Positions 1 to 8,726 of a stretch of 64,000 nucleotides of DNA are shown piece after piece. Under the pieces are notes generated by a model. That model ran no database searches and had not been told where the DNA came from. It saw nothing but the letters and a program-made list of their open reading frames with translations. Position 1 is the stretch's first letter. Each line of letters starts with the position of its first letter. The position numbers and the translations under genes were made by a program. This DNA is from Streptomyces graminofaciens (lineage in GTDB: Bacteria > Actinomycetota > Actinomycetes > Streptomycetales > Streptomycetaceae): positions 2,480,001-2,544,000 of the forward strand of contig NZ_AP018448.1 of assembly GCF_030294945.1 (NCBI RefSeq), written 5' to 3'.

Positions 1-119
1 GTCAGGGCGTCCACTCCGCCCTCTGCGAGCAGTGTGTATCCGGCCTGCAGGATGTCCTGCCGCGAACGGCGGCTGCGTTCCTGGTGGGCGCCAGGCCTGC
101 GGGCGGTGGACTCGGTCAC
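1..119 (-). CDS. TetR-family regulator, N-terminal part only (runs off window start)
   Basis: Only the first ~39 codons lie in the window. The GTG start at 119 opens a basic N-terminal tail and the beginning of the first helix of a TetR DNA-binding domain (pattern RSRQDILQAGYTLLAEGGVDAL). The same stretch recurs almost residue for residue in the TetR gene ending at 23535, including the QDIL and GGVDAL blocks, so the two are paralogues. Two GTGAA-N6-CTCAC boxes lie 45-85 bp upstream of the start and suggest autoregulation. The target cannot be told because the gene is cut off. Confidence 0.75.
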   Translation of the reverse strand, partial: MTESTARRPGAHQERSRRSRQDILQAGYTLLAEGGVDAL

Positions 120-162
120 CCAGGCATCTTACCGACCGAAGCGTTGACGTCGATGGACATAT

Positions 163-203
163 GTGAACTTCAGCTCACGTGCCCCTTGTGAAAAGGCGCT
201 CAC
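163..203. promoter_or_regulatory. Two TetR-type operator boxes, GTGAA-N6-CTCAC
   Basis: Boxes at 163-178 and 188-203 have the form GTGAA-N6-CTCAC, spaced 25 bp apart. Very similar boxes (GTGAA-N6-TTCAY) lie beside the paralogous TetR gene at 24229-24244 and 24305-24320, and a weaker one beside the TetR gene starting at 49118. I infer that they bind the TetR protein encoded at 1-119. Confidence 0.5.
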
Positions 204-263
204 ATAGCCTCCTCTGTCGCCCCCGAACAAACTCCCGCGCACCCGAGGAGCGACGACACACCG

Positions 264-1127
264 TTACCGCTCACCGGTCGACGGGTGATGCGCGTCCAGG
301 AGTGCCCGCAACTGTCGGTCCGCGAGGGGGCCAAGTTCTGCCTGGTGCCGTCGGAACGTTTGCGTGGAGCGGTGGGCGGGCCAGTCCTCACCCAGGTAGG
401 CAGCAGGCAGGCCGGGGTCGGCGCGCAAGAGTCGGCCCCAGTCGTCGTGGAGCTGCAGGAGTCGCGGCAGGGCCTCGGCGGCCGGCAGCTCCTCGCCTTC
501 CCAGCGCGCCAGGAACGCAAGGTGGGTGGCGCGCAAGGTTTCGAGGTCCCAGGCCTCGCGCACCAACTGCTCGGGGCGGCTCGGGGCGGCTGGTGTGCCA
601 TGGAAGGCCTCCACGAGCCCGAGCGCGTCCGGGAGGTCGTCGAGCAGTTCCTCGACGTCCACCCGGCCGGGGGCGATCCACACGTTGGGCTGGACAACGC
701 CGAATCCGGCCCAGGACAGCCGGCCTTGGAGGTGATAACGCACGTTGCGCAAGCGCTCCGGGACAGGGCAGCTCAAAACCGTCCAGATACCCTCGGCGTG
801 ATCGAAGGGCTCCGGCGAGAACATCCGGCCGCCACCCCTTCGCACCAACGCTCTCGCCTCTTCGGTCAGTTCGAAGGCACTGGCACGGCCCTGCCTGTGA
901 CGCGTCAGCAGGGAGCGGTGCACCATCCGGTTCAGTGTCGCGCGCGTGGCCGACTCGGAGATCCCCAGCCTGCTCAGTACGGACAGGAGCATCTGGGTCG
1001 GAACGGGCGGCGGCGCCTTCCGCTCCTCGCCCACTTCCCTGCCGAACACGTACAAGCCAAAGAAAGCCAGCACCAGTTCATGGGGTCCGGCCGCTTGGCC
1101 GACCTCCTCGACTCCTTGTTCCTGCAT
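264..1127 (-). CDS. PaaX-family transcriptional regulator
   Basis: 287 aa. An N-terminal winged helix (about residues 20-90, with GISESATRATLNRMVHRSLL) is followed by the PaaX central domain (W-x-Y/V-L pattern around FDHAEGIWTVLSCPVPE and LSWAGFGVVQPNVWIAP) and a C-terminal domain with WDLETLRATHLAFLARWE. PaaX proteins repress phenylacetate or other acyl-CoA catabolic genes and are released by the CoA-thioester. Start chosen at the ATG at 1127, where family similarity begins. It is divergent from the CocE-type hydrolase at 1261, with a perfect palindrome in between, so that hydrolase is the likely target. A second PaaX-like gene lies at 22612-23487. Confidence 0.85.
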   Translation of the reverse strand: MQEQGVEEVGQAAGPHELVLAFFGLYVFGREVGEERKAPPPVPTQMLLSVLSRLGISESATRATLNRMVHRSLLTRHRQGRASAFELTEEARALVRRGGGRMFSPEPFDHAEGIWTVLSCPVPERLRNVRYHLQGRLSWAGFGVVQPNVWIAPGRVDVEELLDDLPDALGLVEAFHGTPAAPSRPEQLVREAWDLETLRATHLAFLARWEGEELPAAEALPRLLQLHDDWGRLLRADPGLPAAYLGEDWPAHRSTQTFRRHQAELGPLADRQLRALLDAHHPSTGER

Positions 1128-1167
1128 ACCTCGATCGTACGCGACAACCCAGTACGTGTTGCTCTTT

Positions 1168-1183
1168 TTCGTGTTGACACGAA
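1168..1183. promoter_or_regulatory. Palindromic operator with -35 element
   Basis: TTCGTGTTGACACGAA is a perfect inverted repeat (7 bp arms, 2 bp centre) between the divergent PaaX and CocE genes. It contains a consensus TTGACA -35 hexamer at 1174-1179 on the plus strand. A second repeat, TGCATC-N10-GATGCA, lies at 1188-1209, over the expected -10 region. The layout suits repression of the hydrolase gene by the PaaX protein (inferred). Confidence 0.5.
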
Positions 1184-1260
1184 TCTCTGCATCATGTTTT
1201 CTGGATGCATCACCCCAGGGCGCATCCGTCGGATTCGCCGGTCGCGATATCGAGAGGAAC

Positions 1261-3060
1261 ATGACGATGAACGTGTACGAGCAGGACAACCTCGGCGTCG
1301 AGGTCCACTATCTGAAGGCAACCCCACTGGCCGCCTCAGAGCCTCCCCTGACGCCGTTCCAGCCCGGTACCACCGTGCTGCCCAAGGGGTCGGTGCATGT
1401 GGAGGGGGGCAAGCCGCTGCCGTGCGACATCCGACTGGACCGCGACCTGGCCATAGCGCTCCGCGACGGAACGGTGATCTACGGCGACGTCTATCGGCCC
1501 ACGGGCGACGAGCAGGTGCCGGTGATCCTGGTGTGGACCCCGTACGGCAAGTCCGGGGGATGGTGGAACAAGAACATGTATCCCACCACGTTCGGCGTGG
1601 ACCCGAAAGACCTGTCGGGCTTGCAGGCCTTCGAAGCCCCCGACCCCGCCTACTGGTGCGACCACGGCTATGCGATCGCCGTGGTCGACGTGCGCGGCAC
1701 CGGCCGCTCCGGTGGGGACCTCCTGGTCTGGGGCAGCGCCGGCGGGCGGGACGTCTACGACACCGTCGAGTGGCTCGCCGAACAGGAATGGTGTTCCGGC
1801 AAGGTCGGCATGAACGGCAACTCCCAGCTCGCCATCATGCAGTGGTTCGGCGCTGCGGAACGGCCCCCGCACCTCGCAGCCATCGCCCCGTGGGAGGCAC
1901 TGAGCGACATGTACCGGGACAACGCCGTGCGTGGCGGCATCCCCGACATGGACTTCCACAACCGCGACATCTTGGCGTTCCTCTACGGCGAGAACCGCTT
2001 CGAGGACGCCGCGGCCATGCTCGAGGATTATCCACTGATGAACGGCTACTGGGCCGACAAGCGCGCCAGGATCGAGCAGATCGATGTGCCGGCCTACGTC
2101 GTCGCCAGCTGGACCAACAGTCTGCACACCCGCGGCACGCTGGCGGCATTCCGGGGGATCGCCTCGACCGACAAGTGGCTGCGCGTCAGCAACGAACTGG
2201 AGTGGGTCGACATCGCCGACCCCGACAACGTCGCCGACCTGAACCGCTTCTTCGACCGCTACCTCAAGGACATCGACAACGGCTGGGAGGACACCCCGCG
2301 CGTGCGCCTGTCCGTGCTCGACCCCGGCGGCACCGACCAGGTCGGCCGACCGGAGAACGAATGGCCCCTCGCCCGGCAGGAATGGCGCACCCTCCACCTG
2401 GACGCGGCGGACGGCACCCTGTCGGACAAGCCACCCACGCAGGAGGCCATCGCCCGCTACCAGGGCAATGACAGCACTTCCTCCGTCACCTTCACCCTGT
2501 CGTTCGACGAGGACACCGAGATCACCGGCCACCTCAACCTGCACCTGTGGGTGGAGGCCGAGGCCGCGGAGGACATGGACCTGTTCGCCGCCGTGTACAA
2601 GACCGACAGCGACGGCAACCGTCTGTACCACTACGAGGTGCGAGGCGAGGAGGCCCGCGCCGCGGTCCGTGCCATGGCAGAAGGTAGCCACATGCCCGCG
2701 GGAATCACCTACTCGGGCCCGAACGGCCGGCTGCGCGTGTCCCATCGCGCCAAGGACCCCGAGCGCTCCACCCCGGCCGAGCCCTACCTCACCCACGCAG
2801 AGGAACAGCTCCTCACGCCCGGCGAGTGCGTCCCGGTCGAACTCGCCCTGTGGCCCACCTCCCTGCTCGTCCATCCCGGCGAGCACCTGGTCGTCGAGAT
2901 CGCCGGCCACCCCGTGGGTGATATCGCCCTGCCGCCCCTGCCCGGCGGCAACCCCGACATCCGCACCCGCAACAAGGGCGCCCACCTCATCCGCACCGGC
3001 GGCACCTACGACTCCCACCTGCTGCTGCCCGTGGTCCCGCCGGCCGACGTGCATCACTGA
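1261..3060 (+). CDS. CocE/NonD-family hydrolase (Xaa-Pro peptidase S15 type)
   Basis: 599 aa, cytoplasmic. An alpha/beta-hydrolase core (about residues 60-330, with VVDVRGTGRSGGD) is followed by the C-terminal beta-rich XPP domain. The nucleophile elbow is GMNGNSQLA with Ser188. The positions expected to hold the acid and base look unusual: SWTNS has Asn286 where relatives of cocaine esterase carry Asp, and RVSNELEW has Ser310 where I would expect His. The protein may belong to a subfamily with altered catalysis, or my alignment by eye may be off. Start at the ATG at 1261 after GAGAGG. Divergent from the PaaX gene, so probably induced by an aromatic or acyl-CoA ligand. Confidence 0.85.
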   Translation: MTMNVYEQDNLGVEVHYLKATPLAASEPPLTPFQPGTTVLPKGSVHVEGGKPLPCDIRLDRDLAIALRDGTVIYGDVYRPTGDEQVPVILVWTPYGKSGGWWNKNMYPTTFGVDPKDLSGLQAFEAPDPAYWCDHGYAIAVVDVRGTGRSGGDLLVWGSAGGRDVYDTVEWLAEQEWCSGKVGMNGNSQLAIMQWFGAAERPPHLAAIAPWEALSDMYRDNAVRGGIPDMDFHNRDILAFLYGENRFEDAAAMLEDYPLMNGYWADKRARIEQIDVPAYVVASWTNSLHTRGTLAAFRGIASTDKWLRVSNELEWVDIADPDNVADLNRFFDRYLKDIDNGWEDTPRVRLSVLDPGGTDQVGRPENEWPLARQEWRTLHLDAADGTLSDKPPTQEAIARYQGNDSTSSVTFTLSFDEDTEITGHLNLHLWVEAEAAEDMDLFAAVYKTDSDGNRLYHYEVRGEEARAAVRAMAEGSHMPAGITYSGPNGRLRVSHRAKDPERSTPAEPYLTHAEEQLLTPGECVPVELALWPTSLLVHPGEHLVVEIAGHPVGDIALPPLPGGNPDIRTRNKGAHLIRTGGTYDSHLLLPVVPPADVHH

Positions 3061-3386
3061 CAGGCCATCCGCCCTGCCGCGCAGCCGAGCCGCCGATGCG
3101 CCCCGACACCGCTTCCAGCCGTGCCGGGGCGCACAAGCCCAGCCCTTCCCGCACCGAGGCCGAACGCCGCCCTGTCCAAGGTGAGCAACCTGCCGGACGT
3201 GGCCCGGCGGCCTGGGTCGCCAAGGCCGGCGACTGACGCGGCTCTTCCCAGCGGAAATTCCAGGTCGACGCCACCGCTGCCGTGGGCCTGACGCCGGGGG
3301 TGGCGGCTACGGGAACCACCCGCCCCACGCGGAACCACAGGTCTACGCCTGCGGATCACCGCGTCCCGGTCGTCCGACGTACAGCC
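3061..3386. other. 326-bp convergent intergenic region, nothing recognised
   Basis: Lies between the 3' ends of the CocE-type hydrolase and the beta-lactamase-like gene. Open frames exist in it but their translations are Arg/Pro-rich, low-complexity and match no family I know. I see no strong terminator hairpin or transposon end. Confidence 0.4.
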
Positions 3387-4523
3387 TTACCCAAGGAGAC
3401 GTCCGGCCAGCGTCGAGAGCTCTCTGGCACGGTCGTTGTGCTCCCAGGGCATGAACGTCACCGTATTGGTCAGGAAGGCGAACGACAGGCCGGAGTCGGG
3501 ATCGGCCCAGACGACATTGCCACCCTGACCTTCATGCCCGAACGCGCGTGGCGACACCGTCGAACCGAAAAATGCCAGTTCCGATCTGGGCCTCGCACCC
3601 GGCTCGCCGGCAACGTACATGCTGAGGCTGCGGGTGACCGGACGGCCCCAGCGTCCCGTCATGTGCACCCTGACATGTCCGGTGGCATCGGCCAGGACGG
3701 CAGGGTCCCACAGTGTGCCGGGATTGTGCAGGTATGCCTGGTAGAGGCGCGCCAGCCCCGTGGGGGTTCCGACGCAGCCGGCGCCAGGGAATCCGGCGGC
3801 GCGACCCTCCGTCTCTCCCAGGCCACCAGGAGTGAGCACGGTTCCATCGCTCGACGTGAAGACCGGAGGCAGCATCGTCAGAGTCTCGTCCGAGAGGAAG
3901 TAGGTGTGCTCCAGGACTTTCTTCTGCTCGGCGGCCGACTCCCCCAGGGACACACCGTGGATCCCAGCCACGCCCAGTGGTTCCAGCACGCGGCTGCGGA
4001 GGAACTCGCGGTGGTCCAGGCCCGAGACGCGAGCGATCACTTCGGCCAGAACCCAGCTTCCGGACGCGGGGTGGTAGGCGTACCGCATGCCCGGCTCCTG
4101 AGTCAGGGTCCAGGAGGAGAACGCCTGCAGCCGCCTGTCGCGGTCGGTCCACTCCGGCCAGTCCAGGGGAGCGTCCGGAAATCCGCCCGTGTGCGTCATG
4201 ACGTGCTCGACCGTCACCCGCTCCTTGCCGTTGTCGGCGAAGTCGGGGACGTGCTGGGCGACCGGATCCTCGGGGCGTATCGCCCCCTCGCTCACCAGCA
4301 GCCACAGGGCGGCGTCCTGAACCGTCTTGGAGGGCGACATCACGACCATCGGCGTCTCCGGAACCGCCGCTCCATAGGCGCGTGCGAAGACGACCTCGCC
4401 ATCGAGCCCGACCGCGAACGAGGCCGCTCGCAGCTGACCCTCCTCGACTTCGCGTCGTACCCGCTCGCACAGCTCCTGGAGCACCGCTTCGTCCAACCTC
4501 GCCTGCGGCGAGCTCTTGTCCAT
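3387..4523 (-). CDS. Class-C beta-lactamase-like serine hydrolase (EstB-type esterase)
   Basis: 378 aa. The beta-lactamase/transpeptidase fold is shown by the SxxK motif MSPSK (Ser63, Lys66), the Tyr motif in YAYHPASGSW and the HxG box FGHEGQGG near the C-terminus, which replaces the KTG of true beta-lactamases. I see no signal peptide, which favours an intracellular esterase (EstB/LovD-like) over a periplasmic lactamase. The ATG at 4523 has AAGGAG 7 bp upstream, so the longer open frame was not used. Monocistronic as far as can be seen; an IS481 relic follows upstream. Confidence 0.88.
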   Translation of the reverse strand: MDKSSPQARLDEAVLQELCERVRREVEEGQLRAASFAVGLDGEVVFARAYGAAVPETPMVVMSPSKTVQDAALWLLVSEGAIRPEDPVAQHVPDFADNGKERVTVEHVMTHTGGFPDAPLDWPEWTDRDRRLQAFSSWTLTQEPGMRYAYHPASGSWVLAEVIARVSGLDHREFLRSRVLEPLGVAGIHGVSLGESAAEQKKVLEHTYFLSDETLTMLPPVFTSSDGTVLTPGGLGETEGRAAGFPGAGCVGTPTGLARLYQAYLHNPGTLWDPAVLADATGHVRVHMTGRWGRPVTRSLSMYVAGEPGARPRSELAFFGSTVSPRAFGHEGQGGNVVWADPDSGLSFAFLTNTVTFMPWEHNDRARELSTLAGRLLG

Positions 4524-4699
4524 GTCTTCTCCTTGATACTCCAGCTGTAGATCATGATCTTGCTGGTTCGAGGCTGGTGCGGAAACGGGTACGGCCACCG
4601 TTGATCACCGAAGTCGTGTGGACGAGCGGCGAGACGGTGGTCGCAGGTCACAGCAAGGGTCCCGGCCGATGGCGGGAGGCGGTCAAGCCGGCCATGAGC

Positions 4700-5096
4700 C
4701 GGTGACGGTGTGCCACTGACGCTGGTCGCCGAGGCCGCTGTGAGGGCGTCCTCGGCGTCGATCCGGTGGGAACGTTCGACCTTGCCGTTCAGCCCCAGGG
4801 TGCGGGGCTTGATGTAGGTGGGGGCGGTGCCCTCGTCGAGCACGTGCCAGTGGAAAACGCACTGGATTCGGCGCCGCTGTCGGTCTGGATGACCTCGACC
4901 AACGCGAGCAGCCGGGTGCAATCGTCGATGGCGGTGAACCGGAAGTACTTGTTGCGACCGCCACGCCACCCCTGGGCATCGAGGCGAGCGGCTCGGCCCC
5001 GGTGCACCACACAGCACCTTCCTCGGCGGCCCGCGGAGGGCGCGCGGTCAACATCGGTGCGACAGCCGGTGAAGTGCCCATCGAACTGCACTCCAT
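4700..5096 (-). mobile_element. IS481-family transposase relic (frameshifted)
   Basis: Pieces of one integrase-core transposase are spread over different minus-strand frames. KYFRFTAIDDCTRLLAL (around 4900-4950), then IQTDSGAE, then a frame change to APTYIKPRTLGLNGKVERSHRIDAED (about 4755-4825). These are the DDE-region blocks of IS481-type transposases. The N-terminal helix-turn-helix and the C-terminal RPH/LGG end are missing or scrambled and no intact inverted repeats were found, so it is dead. Confidence 0.8.
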
Positions 5097-5296
5097 GATG
5101 GACCGACAGCAGTCGATCTTCGGACCGTTGTGGTCACCCCAGCCGGCACGAGCGCAGCGGGCGGCGTCGCCAACCTCGTCGTCCGTCCGGCGAGTCAGTA
5201 GCGCCGCCCCGGCGCACGGGACCCGGCCCTGGCGAGGCTGAGCTCCGCGGACCGGTTCCTAGGTGCCCACCCGCTCTATGACGGGCGCCTGTTGAT

Positions 5297-6871
5297 TCAG
5301 TCCTGTGCCGCCGCCGTCGACGGTTCAGTGCGCACATGTTTTCCGCGGAGTTCCCTTTTACGGATCTTGCCTGCGCCGGACCTCGGCAGAGGCTCGGTGC
5401 GCAACTCCACCGTCTTCGGCACCTTGTAGCCGGCGATGTGCTTGCGGCAGTGCTCGATCAGGTCCCCTTCTGTGACGCCGGTTCCGGTGAGGGTGACGAC
5501 CACCGCGTGCACGCGCTCGCCCCAGCGTTTGTCGGGCACGCCGATGACCGCTACTTCGGCCACCTCCGGGTGCGTGTCCAGCACGCGCTCCACTTCCAGG
5601 GAATACACGTTCTCCCCGCCAGTGATGATCATGTCCTTGATCCGGTCTACGAGGAACACATAACCGTCCGCGTCGCGGTAGCCGCCGTCGCCTGTGCGGT
5701 ACCAGCCGTCCACCAGGGCCTGGCTGGTCGCCTCGGGACGGTTGAGGTAGCCGAGCATGATGTTCGGGCCCCGGACCCAGATCTCGCCGACCGTGCCGTC
5801 GGCTACGGGGCGGCCGTCGGCGTCGCGTATCTCCAGCTGCACACCCGGAAGCGGATGGCCGACCGAGTTCAACCGCTCCGGGACCTCTCCCGAGAGTGCT
5901 CTTCGGTGGTCCTGGGGCGACAGGAAGGTGCACCCGGGGCTTGCCTCCGTCATGCCGTACCCCTGAATGAACTCGCAGCCCAGTGCCTTCGTCGCCCGGC
6001 GCAATTGCTTTCCCGACATGGGAGAAGCGCCGTAGTGCACCAGCCGCAGGCTGCTGAAATCGGCGGGATGGTCGTCGAGATGGTCGAGCAGCATGTGGAT
6101 CATGGTGGGAACCAGGAATGCGACGGTGGCCCGGTGCTCGGCCACCGCCTGTGCGTAACCGGTAGGCGTGAACCGGGGCAGGAGCACGTGGGTGCCGCCC
6201 ACCCAGGTGACCGTGTGGATCATCTGCGCACCGGCCGCATGAAAGAAGGGCGGGGCGTGGAGAACGATGTCCTCGGGCTGGAACCCGTCCTGGTGGAAGT
6301 TGTGCTTGCAGTTGGACAGGATGTTCGCATGGCTCAACATGACGCCCTTGGGGCCTGCCGTCGTGCCTCCCGTGTACATGATGACGGCGAGCGAGTCGGG
6401 ATCGAGATCGGGGGGCGCGACGCCCTGGTCGGCCATGAGTGACTCGTAGGGCAGACAGTCGTCGGGACAGGTGCCGTCGCCGGCGAACAGCAGCTGCCTG
6501 AGGCCGGGGATGCGTTCGCGAAGACGGCGGCCCGCCTCAAGGTTCGGCGCATCGACGATGAGGATCTCGGCGCCGGAATCCTCGAGCATGAAGGCCAGTT
6601 CAGGGACAGCCAACCGCGTGTTCAGGGTGGTGAGGACGCGACCGTACGCCGGCACGGCCAGCCAGCTCTCCAGGTGCTCCAAGGAGTTCGCCAGCAGTAC
6701 CGCGACGACCGACCCCGGTTGGATCCCGGCCTCCGCCATACCTGCCCCGATACGCCGGACCCGGTCGTGCAACTCACGATAGGTCAGGCGCCGCTCCCTC
6801 TCGATCACAGCCGTCCGGGCACCGTGGGAGCGGGCCGCGTTCTCCAGAGGCCAAGCCAATGTTCCCTGCAT
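5297..6871 (-). CDS. AMP-forming acyl-CoA synthetase
   Basis: 524 aa ANL-superfamily enzyme that activates a carboxylic acid to its CoA thioester through an acyl-AMP. The P-loop-like motif MYTGGTTAGPKGVM is at about 165-178, the A5 motif is GYGMTEASP, the hinge motifs are YRTGDGGYRDADGY and DRIKDMIITGGENVY, and the C-terminal catalytic Lys lies in PRSGAGKIRKRELR. The ATG at 6871 follows AAAGGAGAT. It is the last gene of a minus-strand operon with CoA-transferase, FAA hydrolase and crotonase genes. The substrate is unknown; medium or long-chain acids and ring-derived acids are both possible. Confidence 0.9.
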   Translation of the reverse strand: MQGTLAWPLENAARSHGARTAVIERERRLTYRELHDRVRRIGAGMAEAGIQPGSVVAVLLANSLEHLESWLAVPAYGRVLTTLNTRLAVPELAFMLEDSGAEILIVDAPNLEAGRRLRERIPGLRQLLFAGDGTCPDDCLPYESLMADQGVAPPDLDPDSLAVIMYTGGTTAGPKGVMLSHANILSNCKHNFHQDGFQPEDIVLHAPPFFHAAGAQMIHTVTWVGGTHVLLPRFTPTGYAQAVAEHRATVAFLVPTMIHMLLDHLDDHPADFSSLRLVHYGASPMSGKQLRRATKALGCEFIQGYGMTEASPGCTFLSPQDHRRALSGEVPERLNSVGHPLPGVQLEIRDADGRPVADGTVGEIWVRGPNIMLGYLNRPEATSQALVDGWYRTGDGGYRDADGYVFLVDRIKDMIITGGENVYSLEVERVLDTHPEVAEVAVIGVPDKRWGERVHAVVVTLTGTGVTEGDLIEHCRKHIAGYKVPKTVELRTEPLPRSGAGKIRKRELRGKHVRTEPSTAAAQD

Positions 6872-7043
6872 GCTGCGATCTCCTTTGACAACAGCTTTCA
6901 AAAAGGGACGGATGCCGTGGATCATCGCGACCTACGGCGCGAGGGCGCTCAGCCTGAATGCTGCAACGGACAGCCGGGACAGTCCGACAGGCGGGTCCTC
7001 ACAGATGGGGACGGAGGTCTGTTGTGGTGGCCGGAAGCCGGGG

Positions 7044-7835
7044 TCAACGTCCTGAAAACTCGGGTCGCCTCTTCTGCATGAAGGCACGTTGCCCCTCGCG
7101 CACGTCATCCGATTCGGCGCACGCGGCGACGAGCGCCTCGGCATCTTCCCGCCTCGTCGCGTCGACGGCGGACTTGATCGCGGCCTTCGCGGCACGGACC
7201 GTCAGCGGCGCGTTGGCCGCGATGGCCGCGGCCAACGCTCGGGTCGCCTCCTCGAGTTCCCCTGCGGGCAGGACACGATTGACGAGGCCGGCATGGAGCG
7301 CTTCCGCTGCCGCGAGAGGACGACCGGTGAAGAGGATCTCGGCCGCGTAGCCCGGCCCGACGGCGTGCACCAAAGCGTGGGTGAGCGTGACGGGATAGCC
7401 GATGCCGAGGCGAGCGGCCGGGATGGCGAACCGGCTGTCGTCCGCGGCAATACGTATGTCCGCGCCGAGAGCGACTGCCACGCCCGCCCCCAGACAGTGG
7501 CCGTGGATCATGGCGATCAGCGGTGTGGAGAGCGTCGCGAGCCCTCCGAAGAGGCTCGCCTCCGTCTTCTCGGCCAGCGACCGGGTCACCGCGCTGGTCT
7601 GCTGGGCCTCGAACTCGGAGATGTCCGCGCCGGCCGCGAAGGCCACGCGGCCCTCCCCGCGCAGGACGATCACCCGAACCGTGGGATCGTCGTCCAGGCG
7701 CCGCAAAATCTCGTCCAACTGGCCCATCATGCTGATCGACAGGGCATTGCGGCGTCCCGGGTTGCTGATCGTGACCCAGCCGACGGAGTCCTCTGCCTTC
7801 CCATGGACGGTGCCCGGGGGCGGCATCGCGCTCAC
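7044..7835 (-). CDS. Crotonase-fold protein (enoyl-CoA hydratase/isomerase family) lacking both hydratase glutamates
   Basis: 263 aa. The oxyanion-hole segments FAAGADISEF and HGHCLGAGVAVALG are present and the C-terminal helices are of normal length. In classical enoyl-CoA hydratase the two catalytic glutamates sit in GGGCELA and QPEI. Here the corresponding segments read GAGVAVA and IPAARLGIGYP, so both glutamates appear replaced. An isomerase, hydrolase, decarboxylase or retro-Claisen role is therefore as likely as hydration. GTG at 7835 is the preferred start (GGAG 8 bp upstream), overlapping the FAA hydrolase stop by 4 bp. An ATG at 7826 is possible. Confidence 0.85.
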   Translation of the reverse strand: MSAMPPPGTVHGKAEDSVGWVTISNPGRRNALSISMMGQLDEILRRLDDDPTVRVIVLRGEGRVAFAAGADISEFEAQQTSAVTRSLAEKTEASLFGGLATLSTPLIAMIHGHCLGAGVAVALGADIRIAADDSRFAIPAARLGIGYPVTLTHALVHAVGPGYAAEILFTGRPLAAAEALHAGLVNRVLPAGELEEATRALAAAIAANAPLTVRAAKAAIKSAVDATRREDAEALVAACAESDDVREGQRAFMQKRRPEFSGR

Positions 7836-8716
7836 GGCCGCTTCTCCGCGTGGTAGCGGTTGCACAGCGCCCCGATGCCTTCGATGTGGACTTGGAACTC
7901 GTCGCCGTCGGTCAGATATCGGGGTGGCTGCCGGACGGCTCCGACTCCGGCCGGGGTTCCGGTCAGGATCAGATCGCCGGGCTCCAGCGTGAGGAAGGTC
8001 GTGAGGTAGGTGATCAGCTCGGTGACGCCGTAGACCATGCTGCTGGTGCGGTCGTCCTGCACGGTCTCTCCGTTGAGCAGTCCGGTGACACGAAGGTCGG
8101 GGTGGACGCCGCCGAGCCGCTCGGCGGGGACGACGACCGGCCCGAGCGGGGTGAGACCGTCCCACGCCTTGCCGGCGGTGCGGCCGGGGGTGTGCAGCTG
8201 GTAGTCGCGTACGGACCCGTCGTTGGCGATGGTGTAGCCGAACACCACGTCGGCCACGTCCTCGGCGGCGACCCGGCGGCACCGTCGGCCGATCACGACC
8301 GCGAGTTCGCTCTCGTAGTCGACCTTGTCCGATTCCGGTGGCAGTGCGAGATCCGCGTAGGGGCCTGCCAGGGCGTTGTCCCACTTGGGAAACAGGTCCG
8401 GGTAGGAGGGGGCGGAGGTGCGGCCCGTCTCCCTGCTGTGTGCGGGGTAGTTCTGGCCGACACAGATGATCTTGCGCGGCCGTCCGACGGGGCTGAGCAG
8501 GGCGTCCTCGTTCAGTGCGACCGGTTTGCCCGGCTGGATACGGCCGGACTGCCCCTCGGCGGCCTCCAGCAGCGCGGGCAGGTCGGTGAACGCGAGCCCG
8601 TCGACCGTGGCGATGTGCGCTGCCGTGGCTCCCGGCCGGAACAGCACCGCGGCCGGGCCGTCCGCCAGTTCCGCTCGTCCCAGGCCGGCTTCGGCGGCCC
8701 AGCTCTGCTCCGTCAT
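7832..8716 (-). CDS. Fumarylacetoacetate hydrolase-family protein
   Basis: 294 aa. The FAH C-terminal fold is shown by DYESELAVVIGRR with the metal-binding carboxylates, GYTIANDGSVRDYQ, and the glycine-rich GDLILTGTPAGVG. Family members hydrolyse, decarboxylate or hydrate oxo-acids made by ring cleavage, such as 2-hydroxyhepta-2,4-diene-dioates or acylpyruvates. ATG at 8716 after TGAGGAG. It lies 10 bp downstream of the CoA-transferase and overlaps the crotonase gene. In this setting it probably acts on the product of ring opening. Confidence 0.9.
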   Translation of the reverse strand: MTEQSWAAEAGLGRAELADGPAAVLFRPGATAAHIATVDGLAFTDLPALLEAAEGQSGRIQPGKPVALNEDALLSPVGRPRKIICVGQNYPAHSRETGRTSAPSYPDLFPKWDNALAGPYADLALPPESDKVDYESELAVVIGRRCRRVAAEDVADVVFGYTIANDGSVRDYQLHTPGRTAGKAWDGLTPLGPVVVPAERLGGVHPDLRVTGLLNGETVQDDRTSSMVYGVTELITYLTTFLTLEPGDLILTGTPAGVGAVRQPPRYLTDGDEFQVHIEGIGALCNRYHAEKRP

Positions 8717-8726
8717 GGCAGTCTCC

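Noticed and set aside
285..2471. Long plus-strand open frame of 728 codons overlapping the PaaX and CocE genes
   Set aside because: High-GC shadow frame: the translation is Arg/Gly/Pro-rich and matches no family, while the PaaX and CocE frames carry clear motifs.
3054..3359. Minus-strand 101-codon frame in the 3061-3386 gap
   Set aside because: Arg-rich composition typical of noncoding high-GC DNA and no ribosome site.
3387..4523. Reading the serine hydrolase as a resistance beta-lactamase
   Set aside because: No signal peptide and an HxG box in place of KTG; EstB-type esterase is more likely.
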